A stretch of 13,460 nt of DNA from Ruminococcus sp. GTDB taxonomy: Bacteria; Bacillota; Clostridia; Oscillospirales; Ruminococcaceae. How positions within the stretch are numbered: position 1 is the first letter of the stretch; the number at the start of each line of letters is the position of its first letter. The position numbers and the translations under genes are program-made. The notes beneath the pieces were generated by a model. The model had not been told where the DNA came from, ran no database searches, and worked only from the letters and a program-made list of their open reading frames with translations. Positions 6,398-13,037 of the stretch are shown here, piece by piece. The stretch is taken from positions 1 to 13,460 of the forward strand of contig JAILFF010000225.1 in assembly GCA_024697705.1 (NCBI GenBank), written 5' to 3'.

Positions 6398-7378
6398 ATG
6401 AGTTCTGCCGTTGTGGCGGAGAATCCGCTTCTTAATATCGACACCGATTTCGGGAGCTACCTTAATATATACACTCGCTCGTTCAAAAATCACATCATCG
6501 ACGGACAGCTTGACTATGCGTTCGATTCCGATTTTGCCGTCAGACAGAAGATAGTAGGTCTGCCCGGCTGGAACAAGTTTGCGAGATCAATAAATACCAC
6601 CGACGTAACGGTCGAAGCGAGAAACCTTTTCGTAAAATGCGAACAGGCAGGCTCGCTTAAATATTCCGATATATTTCTGATGCTTAAAAAGTGCTGCGAA
6701 CGACTGGAGCTTGCGCTGCCTGTCGTGCTTATCCGCAAGGACTATGACAGACCGCTCATCTATTCGATAGCGACCGATATGATAGACCCCTGCATCGTGC
6801 TTACTTCGCAGCTTATCGAGATGTGTACACCCGAGGAGCTTGAACTGCTCATCGGCTGCGAGTGCGGGCGCATACAGAACAATCACTGCACGTACAGCTG
6901 GGCATTTACTTATCTTAACACCAACAACAATAACGCCTACCGTCCGTCCGAGCGCAGCTTTAAGGGCGCTGTCAATCCGCAGATCGTCGGTGCGCTTGCC
7001 GAATGGATACATGACGCCGATATAACCTCCGACCGTGCGGGAATGATCTGCATGGATAATCCCGGACGTTATGCCGAGACATTGGTCGGATTGCTCGAAA
7101 AGGGCTACATAGATTTCTTCGGCAGAGGACAGAACGACATCAGGAACGAAAAGATAAACACGAGCATAGAAAGAAACAAGATGACCACTACCCGCAGTCT
7201 GACAAAGGACTCCTCTTTTTCCGAGATGGAGCGCCGCATCGTCGCCTCCGCGGAGTTTCTTTCGTGCGAATCGCTGTTTTCGTGGCGCCCCGATCTTGAG
7301 CCGCCCGAGAACCGCAAGTTCAGCGGCGAGGTCTGCGATGTCAGAAGCAGCGTAATTCTTTCGGGAGGGCAGGGATAA
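6398..7378 (+). CDS. M48 metallopeptidase-like protein with degenerate active site (putative pseudopeptidase)
   Basis: The protein has 326 residues and no transmembrane segment. The centre resembles M48 peptidases (HtpX/Ste24 group): a run like LTSQLIEMCTPEELELLIG (135-153) leads into CECGRIQNNH (154-163), exactly where M48 proteins have HELGHxxxxH. Later, DITSDRAG (208-215) matches the ExxxDRxG third-ligand motif. Thus His-Glu-x-x-His is Cys154-Glu155-x-x-Arg158, and the third-ligand Glu is Asp208. The catalytic Glu survives but both metal-binding His are lost, so normal zinc peptidase activity is unlikely; Cys154, Cys156, His163 and Cys164 might bind metal differently. The N- and C-terminal thirds are unrecognised. 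GGAGG is 10 bases upstream of the ATG. The stop is one base from the next GTPase gene, implying translational coupling and joint function with the dynamins. The family call is by motif only. Confidence 0.65.
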   Translation: MSSAVVAENPLLNIDTDFGSYLNIYTRSFKNHIIDGQLDYAFDSDFAVRQKIVGLPGWNKFARSINTTDVTVEARNLFVKCEQAGSLKYSDIFLMLKKCCERLELALPVVLIRKDYDRPLIYSIATDMIDPCIVLTSQLIEMCTPEELELLIGCECGRIQNNHCTYSWAFTYLNTNNNNAYRPSERSFKGAVNPQIVGALAEWIHDADITSDRAGMICMDNPGRYAETLVGLLEKGYIDFFGRGQNDIRNEKINTSIERNKMTTTRSLTKDSSFSEMERRIVASAEFLSCESLFSWRPDLEPPENRKFSGEVCDVRSSVILSGGQG

Positions 7379-7379
7379 T

Positions 7380-9173
7380 ATGGAAATAATAAGCACTGCC
7401 GCTCGCACGGATATAGATAAGATAATGAGCGTTTTCCGCGAGATGCAGAAGGACGGCGAGATCGCCGAAACGCTCGGCAAGGATTTTGTAAACGAAATAG
7501 GCGACCGTCTGGAGCTTATCGAAAAGCGCAGCACGGAGCCGTTCACGCTCGTTATACTCGGAGATTTCAAGCGCGGAAAAAGCACGATAATAAACGCTCT
7601 GCTCGGACGCGAGGTAGCGCCCTCGAACGTTTCGCCCGAGACCTACACCATCAATGAGATCTCATACGGCGAGAAAAGCTCGGCGGCGGCGGTACTCGAA
7701 AACGGGCAGCGTGTGCCGCTCGATATGCAGGATATCTGCCGCGAACGCCTTGACGTAAAAATGAAGATGTTCCCCGCGAAGGTGGATTATCTCGAAATAA
7801 AGGACTCCTCGCCGATACTGCGCGAGATAAGGCTCGTTGACACCCCGGGACTTTCCGACCTTAACGACCTCGATATGCGCGTAACGCAGTACCTCGTCAA
7901 CGCCGACGCGATAATGTACGCGGCGAGCTGCCTGCTGCCGTTCTCCGAGAGCGAACAGCTGTATCTTTCGCAGCACGTTCAGCCGCGCCGCTTCGGGATA
8001 CTGTACGTACTCGTGAACATGATCGACGCGCTCGATTCGCAGCGCGACGTTGACCGCATTTTGAAGCGTTTTCAGCGGCTTGCCGAGAAGATCGTGCCGA
8101 ATTCGTTCGTGTACGGCATAAGCGGCGCCGACGAGCTTCGCAGAAAGCTTCGTCAGCAGCGCCTTCCCGACAAGGGAACAAGAGAGTTCTACGAAACGCA
8201 GTTCATGCGCTTCGAGCTTTCGTTGCAGCGCGATATCATCATGAAAAAGGATATTATCCGCAACGACCGCGTGATGACGATGCTCGAAGACCTCGTGAAC
8301 GAGACAAACGCCAAGCTGCATATGTTCTCGGAAATGGCTGAGCTTGACTCGAAAAAGCTCGAAGACAAGCAGAAGAGCTTTGACGAGGAATGCTCACGGC
8401 TTTCGGCGGCGCTCGAAGAGTGCAAGCCCGTGCTTCACCTGAGCGTGACCGAGATGCAGCAGGAGGCTGAGAAATGGATGTACGAATTCTTCGCGCAGCT
8501 TCGTCAGAGCATACTCAAATGCCGCGAGCTTGACGAGAATTTCGAGCCGAAGTATCAGCCCGAGGACATAGAGAAGTATTTCTATTCGTACCTTATGGAG
8601 AAGGTAGGCGAGGCTTACCGCACCTGCATAGAGTATCATCGTCAGCGCCTCGACGAGCTTGTGGAGAAGATGAGCCGCGGGCTGGCGAAGAAGCTCGGCA
8701 TCGAGGATCTTTCGCAGGTTACGCAGGCGACGAGCGTTGACCGTTTGATGCGCTCGGTGGGCAACAATGTAACACGTCAGGTGACGGTGGTTAAGCTTAT
8801 CGGCACCTCCGATTCGTTCCCGCCCGCCACGATGAACTCGTTCAGCAAGATACTGGGCAGGCGCAAGCAGACGGACATCATCGACATAGCGCTCGAAAAC
8901 TACGATGACATACGCGGCAACATCGTCCGCGACATCACGAAGGTATATCAGGACCTTGAGGTCAAGGCGCTGGCGCAGCTCGACGCTATCTACCAGTATC
9001 AGGCAGAGCTTGGGAAAGAAGCGCTGGGGCGCACCAGGGAGCTCGTCGAGAATTTCGACAAGGAAAAGGTCACGAAGGTGCTGACCGACGCGGCAGAGCG
9101 CATGAAAGTTCCGCAGGAGATAATCGAGGATTATCAGAGCCGCAGTCAGAGCAGATCGAAGCGCAGAAGATGA
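7380..9173 (+). CDS. Dynamin-like GTPase without membrane segment (DLP2)
   Basis: The protein has 597 residues. It has a GTPase domain with P-loop GDFKRGKST (61-69), switch I threonines 88 and 90, DTPG (154-157), and G4 NMID (213-216), which keeps Asn and Asp but not Lys. The rest is almost entirely helical and charged, with likely coiled coils at about 325-350 and 395-440. It ends with the basic tail SRSQSRSKRRR. No hydrophobic paddle is seen, so it is probably soluble or peripheral and may partner the membrane-bound GTPase at 4155-6251. The P-loops of the two are nearly identical, but their lengths and C-terminal halves differ, so this is not a recent duplication. GGAGGG lies 10 bases before the ATG, inside the end of the M48-like gene. 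Possible roles are membrane remodelling, repair or phage response; the sequence does not decide. Confidence 0.88.
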   Translation: MEIISTAARTDIDKIMSVFREMQKDGEIAETLGKDFVNEIGDRLELIEKRSTEPFTLVILGDFKRGKSTIINALLGREVAPSNVSPETYTINEISYGEKSSAAAVLENGQRVPLDMQDICRERLDVKMKMFPAKVDYLEIKDSSPILREIRLVDTPGLSDLNDLDMRVTQYLVNADAIMYAASCLLPFSESEQLYLSQHVQPRRFGILYVLVNMIDALDSQRDVDRILKRFQRLAEKIVPNSFVYGISGADELRRKLRQQRLPDKGTREFYETQFMRFELSLQRDIIMKKDIIRNDRVMTMLEDLVNETNAKLHMFSEMAELDSKKLEDKQKSFDEECSRLSAALEECKPVLHLSVTEMQQEAEKWMYEFFAQLRQSILKCRELDENFEPKYQPEDIEKYFYSYLMEKVGEAYRTCIEYHRQRLDELVEKMSRGLAKKLGIEDLSQVTQATSVDRLMRSVGNNVTRQVTVVKLIGTSDSFPPATMNSFSKILGRRKQTDIIDIALENYDDIRGNIVRDITKVYQDLEVKALAQLDAIYQYQAELGKEALGRTRELVENFDKEKVTKVLTDAAERMKVPQEIIEDYQSRSQSRSKRRR

Positions 9174-9227
9174 GCCTGCAAGCGCGGTTTTTCAATAGTA
9201 AATTTTACGAAAAATTCATAAAAGCTC

Positions 9228-9256
9228 TTGACAAACCGGCTTAAATATGCTATAAT
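9228..9256 (+). promoter_or_regulatory. Consensus promoter of the rpmG-secE-nusG-rplK-rplA cluster
   Basis: TTGACA (9228-9233) is 17 bp from TATAAT (9251-9256), and TGC before the -10 adds an extended -10 element. This is a very strong promoter, as expected for ribosomal protein and translocase genes. The expected start is 9262-9264. Confidence 0.9.
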
Positions 9257-9260
9257 AAAT

Positions 9261-9287
9261 ATACCTCTTTATGGGGTATATTTTTTT
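9261..9287 (+). terminator. Terminator-like hairpin overlapping the rpmG start site
   Basis: ATACCTC (9261-9267) pairs with GGGGTAT (9273-9279), one G-U, around TTTAT, and is followed by A and seven T. It is probably the terminator of the upstream dynamin operon. Transcripts starting at 9262-9264 lack part of the left arm, so they should largely escape it. A further hairpin, GCGCC/GGCGC (9288-9306), and another, CACCTGCCG/CGGCAAGTG (9366-9393, one mismatch), lie in the remaining leader. Confidence 0.65.
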
Positions 9288-9418
9288 GCGCCGTTTTTTA
9301 TGGCGCGGATTTCAAAAGTTACCTCGCGCCGCGCTTTTTTGCGAGCGTATGAGGGAGGCAGACCGCACCTGCCGCTAAGTTCCCCGGCAAGTGTAAATTC
9401 TATCAGGAGGTGCCGAAC

Positions 9419-9568
9419 ATGAGAGTTAAGATCACCCTCGCCTGCACTGAGTGCAAGCAGAGAAACTACAACACCAAGAAGAACAAGAAAAACGACCCCG
9501 ACAGACTTGAAATGAACAAGTATTGCAAATTCTGCAAGAAGCACACTGTTCACAAAGAGACTAAGTGA
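9419..9568 (+). CDS. rpmG: 50S ribosomal protein L33, zinc-binding form
   Basis: The protein has 49 residues, beginning MRVKITLACTECKQRNY. Two Cys pairs, Cys9/Cys12 and Cys36/Cys39, make the zinc-binding (C+) version of L33, a small protein of the large subunit near the E site. The Lys-rich middle (NTKKNKKN) is typical. AGGAGG lies 8 bases before the ATG. It is the first gene of the cluster, 24 bases before secE, the usual order in Firmicutes. Confidence 0.97.
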   Translation: MRVKITLACTECKQRNYNTKKNKKNDPDRLEMNKYCKFCKKHTVHKETK

Positions 9569-9592
9569 TTTTGAGGGAAGGAGCTTTCTTAC

Positions 9593-9970
9593 ATGGCAAA
9601 AAAAGCCCAGCCCAAAAATAAGCAGGCGAAAACCAGCTTAGACAAGGAGAAAACGGAAGTTACCAAGAAGTCCAAGTCCGAGTCCGAGAATATCAAGAAG
9701 TCCGATGAAAAGGGGACCAAGCCGAAGAAGAACGAGACCAAGAAGGCTTCGGCAAAGGACGGTAAGGATGCGAAGAACAAGGGCGGGATCAGAAAGTATT
9801 TCCGCGATCTCAGATCGGAGATCAAGAAGGTCGTCTGGCCGACAAGAGAAAAGGTCGTTAATAATACCGGCGTCGTGCTTGCGGTCGTCGCTATCTGCGG
9901 TCTTGGTCTTTTCGGTATCGACAGCCTGCTGGCAGTAGCCGTAAACGCGCTGCTCGGCATCGGCTCTTAA
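9593..9970 (+). CDS. secE: Preprotein translocase subunit SecE
   Basis: The protein has 125 residues and is the small clamp subunit of the SecYEG channel. The conserved part is residues 66-122: an amphipathic helix (IRKYFRDLRSEIKKVVWPTR, with the SecE hallmark VVWPTR at 80-85) and one membrane helix (about 92-119). The first 65 residues are a low-complexity, Lys/Ser/Glu-rich extension about as long as a whole minimal Firmicute SecE (about 60 residues). The start at 9593 has GGAAGGAG 9 bases upstream, and no internal Met offers a shorter alternative. It is followed 51 bases later by nusG. Confidence 0.96.
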   Translation: MAKKAQPKNKQAKTSLDKEKTEVTKKSKSESENIKKSDEKGTKPKKNETKKASAKDGKDAKNKGGIRKYFRDLRSEIKKVVWPTREKVVNNTGVVLAVVAICGLGLFGIDSLLAVAVNALLGIGS

Positions 9971-10021
9971 GTCTTGGACGATCACGGCTATCTATTCAAT
10001 ATTTGAAGGGAAGGTATACAA

Positions 10022-10549
10022 ATGGCAGACAGTGCAAAATGGTATGTGATCCACACCTATTCGGGTTACGAAAACAAGGTGAAGCAGAATATTGAAAAGG
10101 TAGTTGAAAACCGCAGACTTCAGGAGCTTATCCAGGAAATACGCATCCCTATGGAGAGCTATTCCGAGGTTAAGGATTCCAAGAAGGTCGAGGCGGAAAG
10201 AAAACGCTTTCCGAGCTACGTTATGATAAAAATGGTTCTTACCGACGACACCTGGTACATCGTGAGAAATACCCGCGGCGTTACGGGATTTGTCGGCACT
10301 CCCACCGAGCCTGTTCCGCTTTCCGACAGGGAAGTTGAAGCGCTGGGCGTTGAGACGTCCTCGGCGGCGCTCGAAGTGGATTTCAAGGTCGGCGACAATG
10401 TTCAGGTAACTACCGGCTCGTTCGAGGGCTTCTCGGGCAGAGTCGAGAGTATCGACCTCGAAGCGCAGACTGTTGAAGTAGTCGTAACGATGTTCGGAAG
10501 AGAGACCCCCGTTTCACTGCCTGTTACTCAGGTGGTCGCGGAGGACTGA
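10022..10549 (+). CDS. nusG: Transcription termination/antitermination factor NusG
   Basis: The protein has 175 residues, normal length. The N-terminal NGN domain (about 6-107) binds RNA polymerase; it starts KWYVIHTYSGYENKV and includes RFPSYVMIKM (62-71) and VRNTRGVTGFVG (81-92). The C-terminal KOW domain (about 120-172) contains FKVGDNVQVTTGSFEGFSG. NusG travels with RNA polymerase, affecting pausing and termination and coupling to ribosomes. The ribosome binding site is AGGGAAGG before the ATG. It sits between secE and rplK as usual. Confidence 0.98.
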   Translation: MADSAKWYVIHTYSGYENKVKQNIEKVVENRRLQELIQEIRIPMESYSEVKDSKKVEAERKRFPSYVMIKMVLTDDTWYIVRNTRGVTGFVGTPTEPVPLSDREVEALGVETSSAALEVDFKVGDNVQVTTGSFEGFSGRVESIDLEAQTVEVVVTMFGRETPVSLPVTQVVAED

Positions 10550-10589
10550 TTAAAGAAGTTAAGCTCCGCAGAAGGCGGGGCGTCACAAA

Positions 10590-10619
10590 GTGGGAGAGCT
10601 CGCACAGCTCGTTTACCAC
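10590..10619 (+). promoter_or_regulatory. Putative ribosomal protein L1 target site in the rplK leader
   Basis: GUGG (10590-10593) pairs with CCAC (10616-10619). Inside, GAGCU (10596-10600) pairs with AGCUC (10606-10610). Between the helices is an asymmetric loop, GA on the left and GUUUA on the right. The 23S rRNA L1 site has the same plan, with GGUGGGAG on the left and GAAAUACCACC on the right. The structure ends 8 bases before GGAGG (10628-10632), where bound L1 would block translation. A separate hairpin, GCTCCGC/GCGGGGC, lies just upstream (10563-10581). Confidence 0.6.
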
Positions 10620-10643
10620 AATTTTTTGGAGGTGCGAATAGAA

Positions 10644-11069
10644 ATGGCACAGAAAGTTGTAGGCTTAATCAAGCTTCAGATACCCGCAGGAAAGGCAACT
10701 CCTGCACCCCCGGTCGGACCGGCTCTCGGTCAGCACGGCGTAAACATCATGGCGTTCACCAAGGACTTCAATGAGAGAACAAAGAACGACATGGGTCTTA
10801 TCATTCCTGTTGTAATCACCGTTTACGCAGACCGTTCCTTTACGTTTATCACCAAGACTCCGCCTGCCGCAGTCCTCATCAAGAAGGCGTGCAAGCTCGA
10901 AACAGCTTCGGGCGAGCCTAACAAGAAGAAGGTCGCTACCATCACCAAGGATCAGATCCGTCAGATCGCTGAGACCAAGATGCCCGACTTAAACGCCGCA
11001 AGCATCGAGACCGCTATGAGCATGATCGCCGGAACCTGCCGTTCGATGGGCGTTGTAGTAGAGGACTAA
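10644..11069 (+). CDS. rplK: 50S ribosomal protein L11
   Basis: The protein has 141 residues, the standard length. It starts MAQKVVGLIKLQIPAGKATP, followed by PPVGPALGQHGVNIMAFTKDF, the flexible N-terminal region that contacts the GTPase-associated centre of 23S rRNA. The C-terminal RNA-binding domain (about 75-141) includes the KKVATITKDQIRQIAETKMPDLN run. An in-frame ATG at 10590 lies within the putative L1 site and would add 18 unrelated residues, whereas the ATG at 10644 has GGAGG 11 bases upstream and the canonical N-terminus. Confidence 0.97.
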   Translation: MAQKVVGLIKLQIPAGKATPAPPVGPALGQHGVNIMAFTKDFNERTKNDMGLIIPVVITVYADRSFTFITKTPPAAVLIKKACKLETASGEPNKKKVATITKDQIRQIAETKMPDLNAASIETAMSMIAGTCRSMGVVVED

Positions 11070-11097
11070 GGAAGAGCCAAGAGATTTATTATCTCGG

Positions 11098-11136
11098 GTG
11101 GGAGGATCGGTTAATTCCGACTTCCGTCATGACCAC
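11098..11136 (+). promoter_or_regulatory. Putative second L1 target site, in the rplK-rplA spacer
   Basis: GUGG (11098-11101) pairs with CCAC (11133-11136). Next comes GA on the left and GUCAUGA on the right as the asymmetric loop, then an inner stem of GGA with UCC and UCGG with CCGA (two unpaired bases) around UUAAUU. The left strand GGGUGGGAGG and the right-hand ACCAC match the 23S L1-site plan and the rplK leader copy. It ends 4 bases before AAGGAGG (11141-11147) of rplA. A small hairpin, GAGAT/ATCTC (11081-11095), precedes it. Confidence 0.52.
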
Positions 11137-11157
11137 TTTTAAGGAGGACATTTAATA

Positions 11158-11853
11158 ATGAAACACGGAAAGAAATATGTTGACAGCGCTAAGACTGTTG
11201 ACAGAGCAAAGCTCTATGACGCTTCCGAGGCTCTCGACCTTGCCGCTACCAATGCTAAGGCTAAGTTTGATGAGACCATCGAGGCTCATATCCGTCTGGG
11301 CGTTGACTCCCGTCACGCAGACCAGCAGGTAAGAGGCGCTGTTGTACTTCCCAACGGAACCGGTAAGAAGGTAAGAGTTCTTGTTTTCTGCAAGGAGGAC
11401 AAGTTTGACGCTGCTAAGGAAGCAGGCGCTGAGTATTTCGGCGGTATGGATTACGTTGACAAGATCGTCAAGGAAGGCTGGATGGATTTCGACGTTGTTA
11501 TCGCATCGCCTGACATGATGGGCGTTGTTGGTCGTCTCGGTAAGATCTTAGGTCCCCGCGGACTTATGCCGAACCCCAAGGCAGGTACCGTAACCCCCGA
11601 CGTTGCCAAGGCTGTTACCGACGCTAAGGCAGGTAAGATCGAGTATCGTCTCGACAAGACCAACATCATTCACTGCCCGATCGGCAAGGCTTCCTTCGGC
11701 AAGGACAAGCTTGAGGAGAACTTCAACACTTTAGTTGAGGCGATAGTAAAGGCTAAGCCTGCTGCTGCTAAGGGTCAGTATCTCAAGAGCGTTGTTGTTG
11801 CGTCCACTATGGGCGTCGGCATCAAGGTAAATACTGCAAAGTATGGTGTCTGA
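11158..11853 (+). CDS. rplA: 50S ribosomal protein L1
   Basis: The protein has 231 residues, normal for L1, which forms the mobile L1 stalk at the E site and can repress its own operon by binding mRNA. Conserved parts are the N-terminal KYVDSAKTVDRAKLYDASEA, the segment GKILGPRGLMPNPKAGTVT (about 126-144) and the C-terminal VVVASTMGVGIKVNTAKY. AAGGAGG lies 10 bases before the ATG. It is the last gene of the cluster: a terminator follows within 30 bases and the next gene is on the other strand. Codon choice is strongly biased, as expected for high expression. Confidence 0.98.
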   Translation: MKHGKKYVDSAKTVDRAKLYDASEALDLAATNAKAKFDETIEAHIRLGVDSRHADQQVRGAVVLPNGTGKKVRVLVFCKEDKFDAAKEAGAEYFGGMDYVDKIVKEGWMDFDVVIASPDMMGVVGRLGKILGPRGLMPNPKAGTVTPDVAKAVTDAKAGKIEYRLDKTNIIHCPIGKASFGKDKLEENFNTLVEAIVKAKPAAAKGQYLKSVVVASTMGVGIKVNTAKYGV

Positions 11854-11882
11854 TCTCTGAACTGACTTATTTAATTAAAATC

Positions 11883-11913
11883 AAACCCCTCGGTTGTTTG
11901 CCGAGGGGTTTTT
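11883..11913. terminator. Strong terminator between rplA and the TraB-family gene, probably bidirectional
   Basis: An 11-bp stem (AAACCCCTCGG at 11883-11893 with CCGAGGGGTTT at 11901-11911) and a TTGTTTG loop are followed by more T on the plus strand. On the minus strand the same stem is followed by TTTGATTTTAATT, so it can also end the convergent gene whose stop is at 11919. Confidence 0.9.
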
Positions 11914-11918
11914 ATGTG

Positions 11919-12929
11919 TTATTTTGTTATTCTTTCGACTGTGCAGCCCTTGCTTTTCAGCAGCTCGGGTATTCCTTTGTCGCCGCAGAAATGCCCTGCA
12001 CCCGCAATGAAGAAGACTGTCTCGCCGCTGTCAAGGTACTCCATTGCCTTATCAGCCATGGCGATATTTCGGTCGGTCAGCAGATACGTCACGCCGCGCT
12101 CGTATGCAGCCGCGTCCTCGCCTGTCAGATCGCCTGTGCCGAACTCGGCTTGGAAAAGCATATCAAGATCGCCTGTGCTCCATGCCTTGTACAGATCATT
12201 GTAGTTATCGGTCGTCAGCTCGTTCTCGATCATCGCGCCGAGCGAGTCCTCGGGCATTTTCGGGAAAAGCTCTATTCGCGACAGGTCGCTTTCGATGCTG
12301 TATTTGCGCTTGTGGTCGATATTCGCCTGTATCTGAAATACTCTGTCGATACCGATATCGGTCCTCGCGCTGCCGCCGTCCGAGCCGCTTATCTGAGAAA
12401 TGTTGTTGTATACGCTCCACGGCAGCATTTTGTCAAGAATTTCGAGGTCAAAGCCCGAGCTTTCTGCCGCGCTTCGTACAAGCTGATACTGCCGCTCGCT
12501 GAGATGATTTTTCAGCTCATCACCGTCGGCACATACGCCCGAAGTATCAACGGTGGTGTTTGAGGAAGAGAGGAAGTCGGCGGCGTCAAGGTTTTTGTGC
12601 TCGACAGCCACAGCCGAGCTGCTCTCGTAGGCTGCTTTAACGCGGCTGTCGAGAGGGTAGCAATCGACGGGGACTGCGTGCATCGAGCCGAGCATATACA
12701 TGGTGCCTGCGCCGTGAGTGACCTTCCACATTGGCGGAAGTGTACCGCTGTTGTCGGTGAAGAGTGTCAGTCCGTCGGGGAGTTCGCTTACCACGCCTAT
12801 TGTTACGTCGTTTTCCGTACCGACGTCGATCTCATCGGCGCTGCGGCTTACCGTCAAACTTAAAAACAACGCTCCGCCGATCATTGCCGTAGCCAACACT
12901 GTGCCGATCAATATTTTTCTTACCGCCAT
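11919..12929 (-). CDS. TraB/GumN (PrgY-like) family protein, membrane-anchored and extracytoplasmic
   Basis: The protein has 336 residues. A hydrophobic N-terminal helix (about 6-26) acts as signal or anchor; no lipobox Cys is seen. The rest carries the family landmarks: PMWKVTHGAGTMYMLGSMH (66-84, the GxxH box), Glu110, IGIDRVF (192-198), LLTDRN (283-288) and FFIAGAGHFCGDKG (306-319, the GAGH box). Some family members (animal Tiki proteins) are metalloproteases and PrgY inactivates a peptide pheromone; here the substrate is unknown. GGAGG lies 6 bases before the ATG. The gene converges on rplA. An intrinsic terminator sits just 14 bases upstream of the start, leaving no room for a normal promoter between them. 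Confidence 0.85.
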   Translation of the reverse strand: MAVRKILIGTVLATAMIGGALFLSLTVSRSADEIDVGTENDVTIGVVSELPDGLTLFTDNSGTLPPMWKVTHGAGTMYMLGSMHAVPVDCYPLDSRVKAAYESSSAVAVEHKNLDAADFLSSSNTTVDTSGVCADGDELKNHLSERQYQLVRSAAESSGFDLEILDKMLPWSVYNNISQISGSDGGSARTDIGIDRVFQIQANIDHKRKYSIESDLSRIELFPKMPEDSLGAMIENELTTDNYNDLYKAWSTGDLDMLFQAEFGTGDLTGEDAAAYERGVTYLLTDRNIAMADKAMEYLDSGETVFFIAGAGHFCGDKGIPELLKSKGCTVERITK

Positions 12930-12942
12930 GACTTACCTCCAT

Positions 12943-12972
12943 AAAAATCCCCCTCTGCCTAAACAGAGGGGG
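12943..12972 (-). terminator. Intrinsic terminator after the pilin-like gene, abutting the TraB-family start
   Basis: On the minus strand, CCCCCTCTG (12972-12964) pairs perfectly with CAGAGGGGG (12957-12949) around a 6-nt loop and is followed by A then five T. It should end the pilin-like transcript. The region 12973-13037 contains several short inverted repeats (GGTGT/ACACC, ATGAG/CTCAT, GGTA/TACC) and no promoter I would trust. Confidence 0.9.
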
Positions 12973-13037
12973 AAGGTATTACCTATTTGGTGTTACACCT
13001 ATGAGCCTCATTAAGCTCAGTTCACAACTCGCTCAGA

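Noticed and set aside
6587..7585. 332-codon minus-strand open frame across the M48-like and second dynamin genes
   Set aside because: It overlaps two genes with recognisable motifs and their ribosome binding sites; its composition is unlike a real protein.
10590..10643. ATG at 10590 as the rplK start
   Set aside because: It would add 18 residues unlike any L11 and lies inside the structured leader; no ribosome binding site.
11898..12563. Plus-strand open frame opposite the TraB-family gene
   Set aside because: It begins inside the terminator and runs antisense to GSMH, GID and GAGH motifs.
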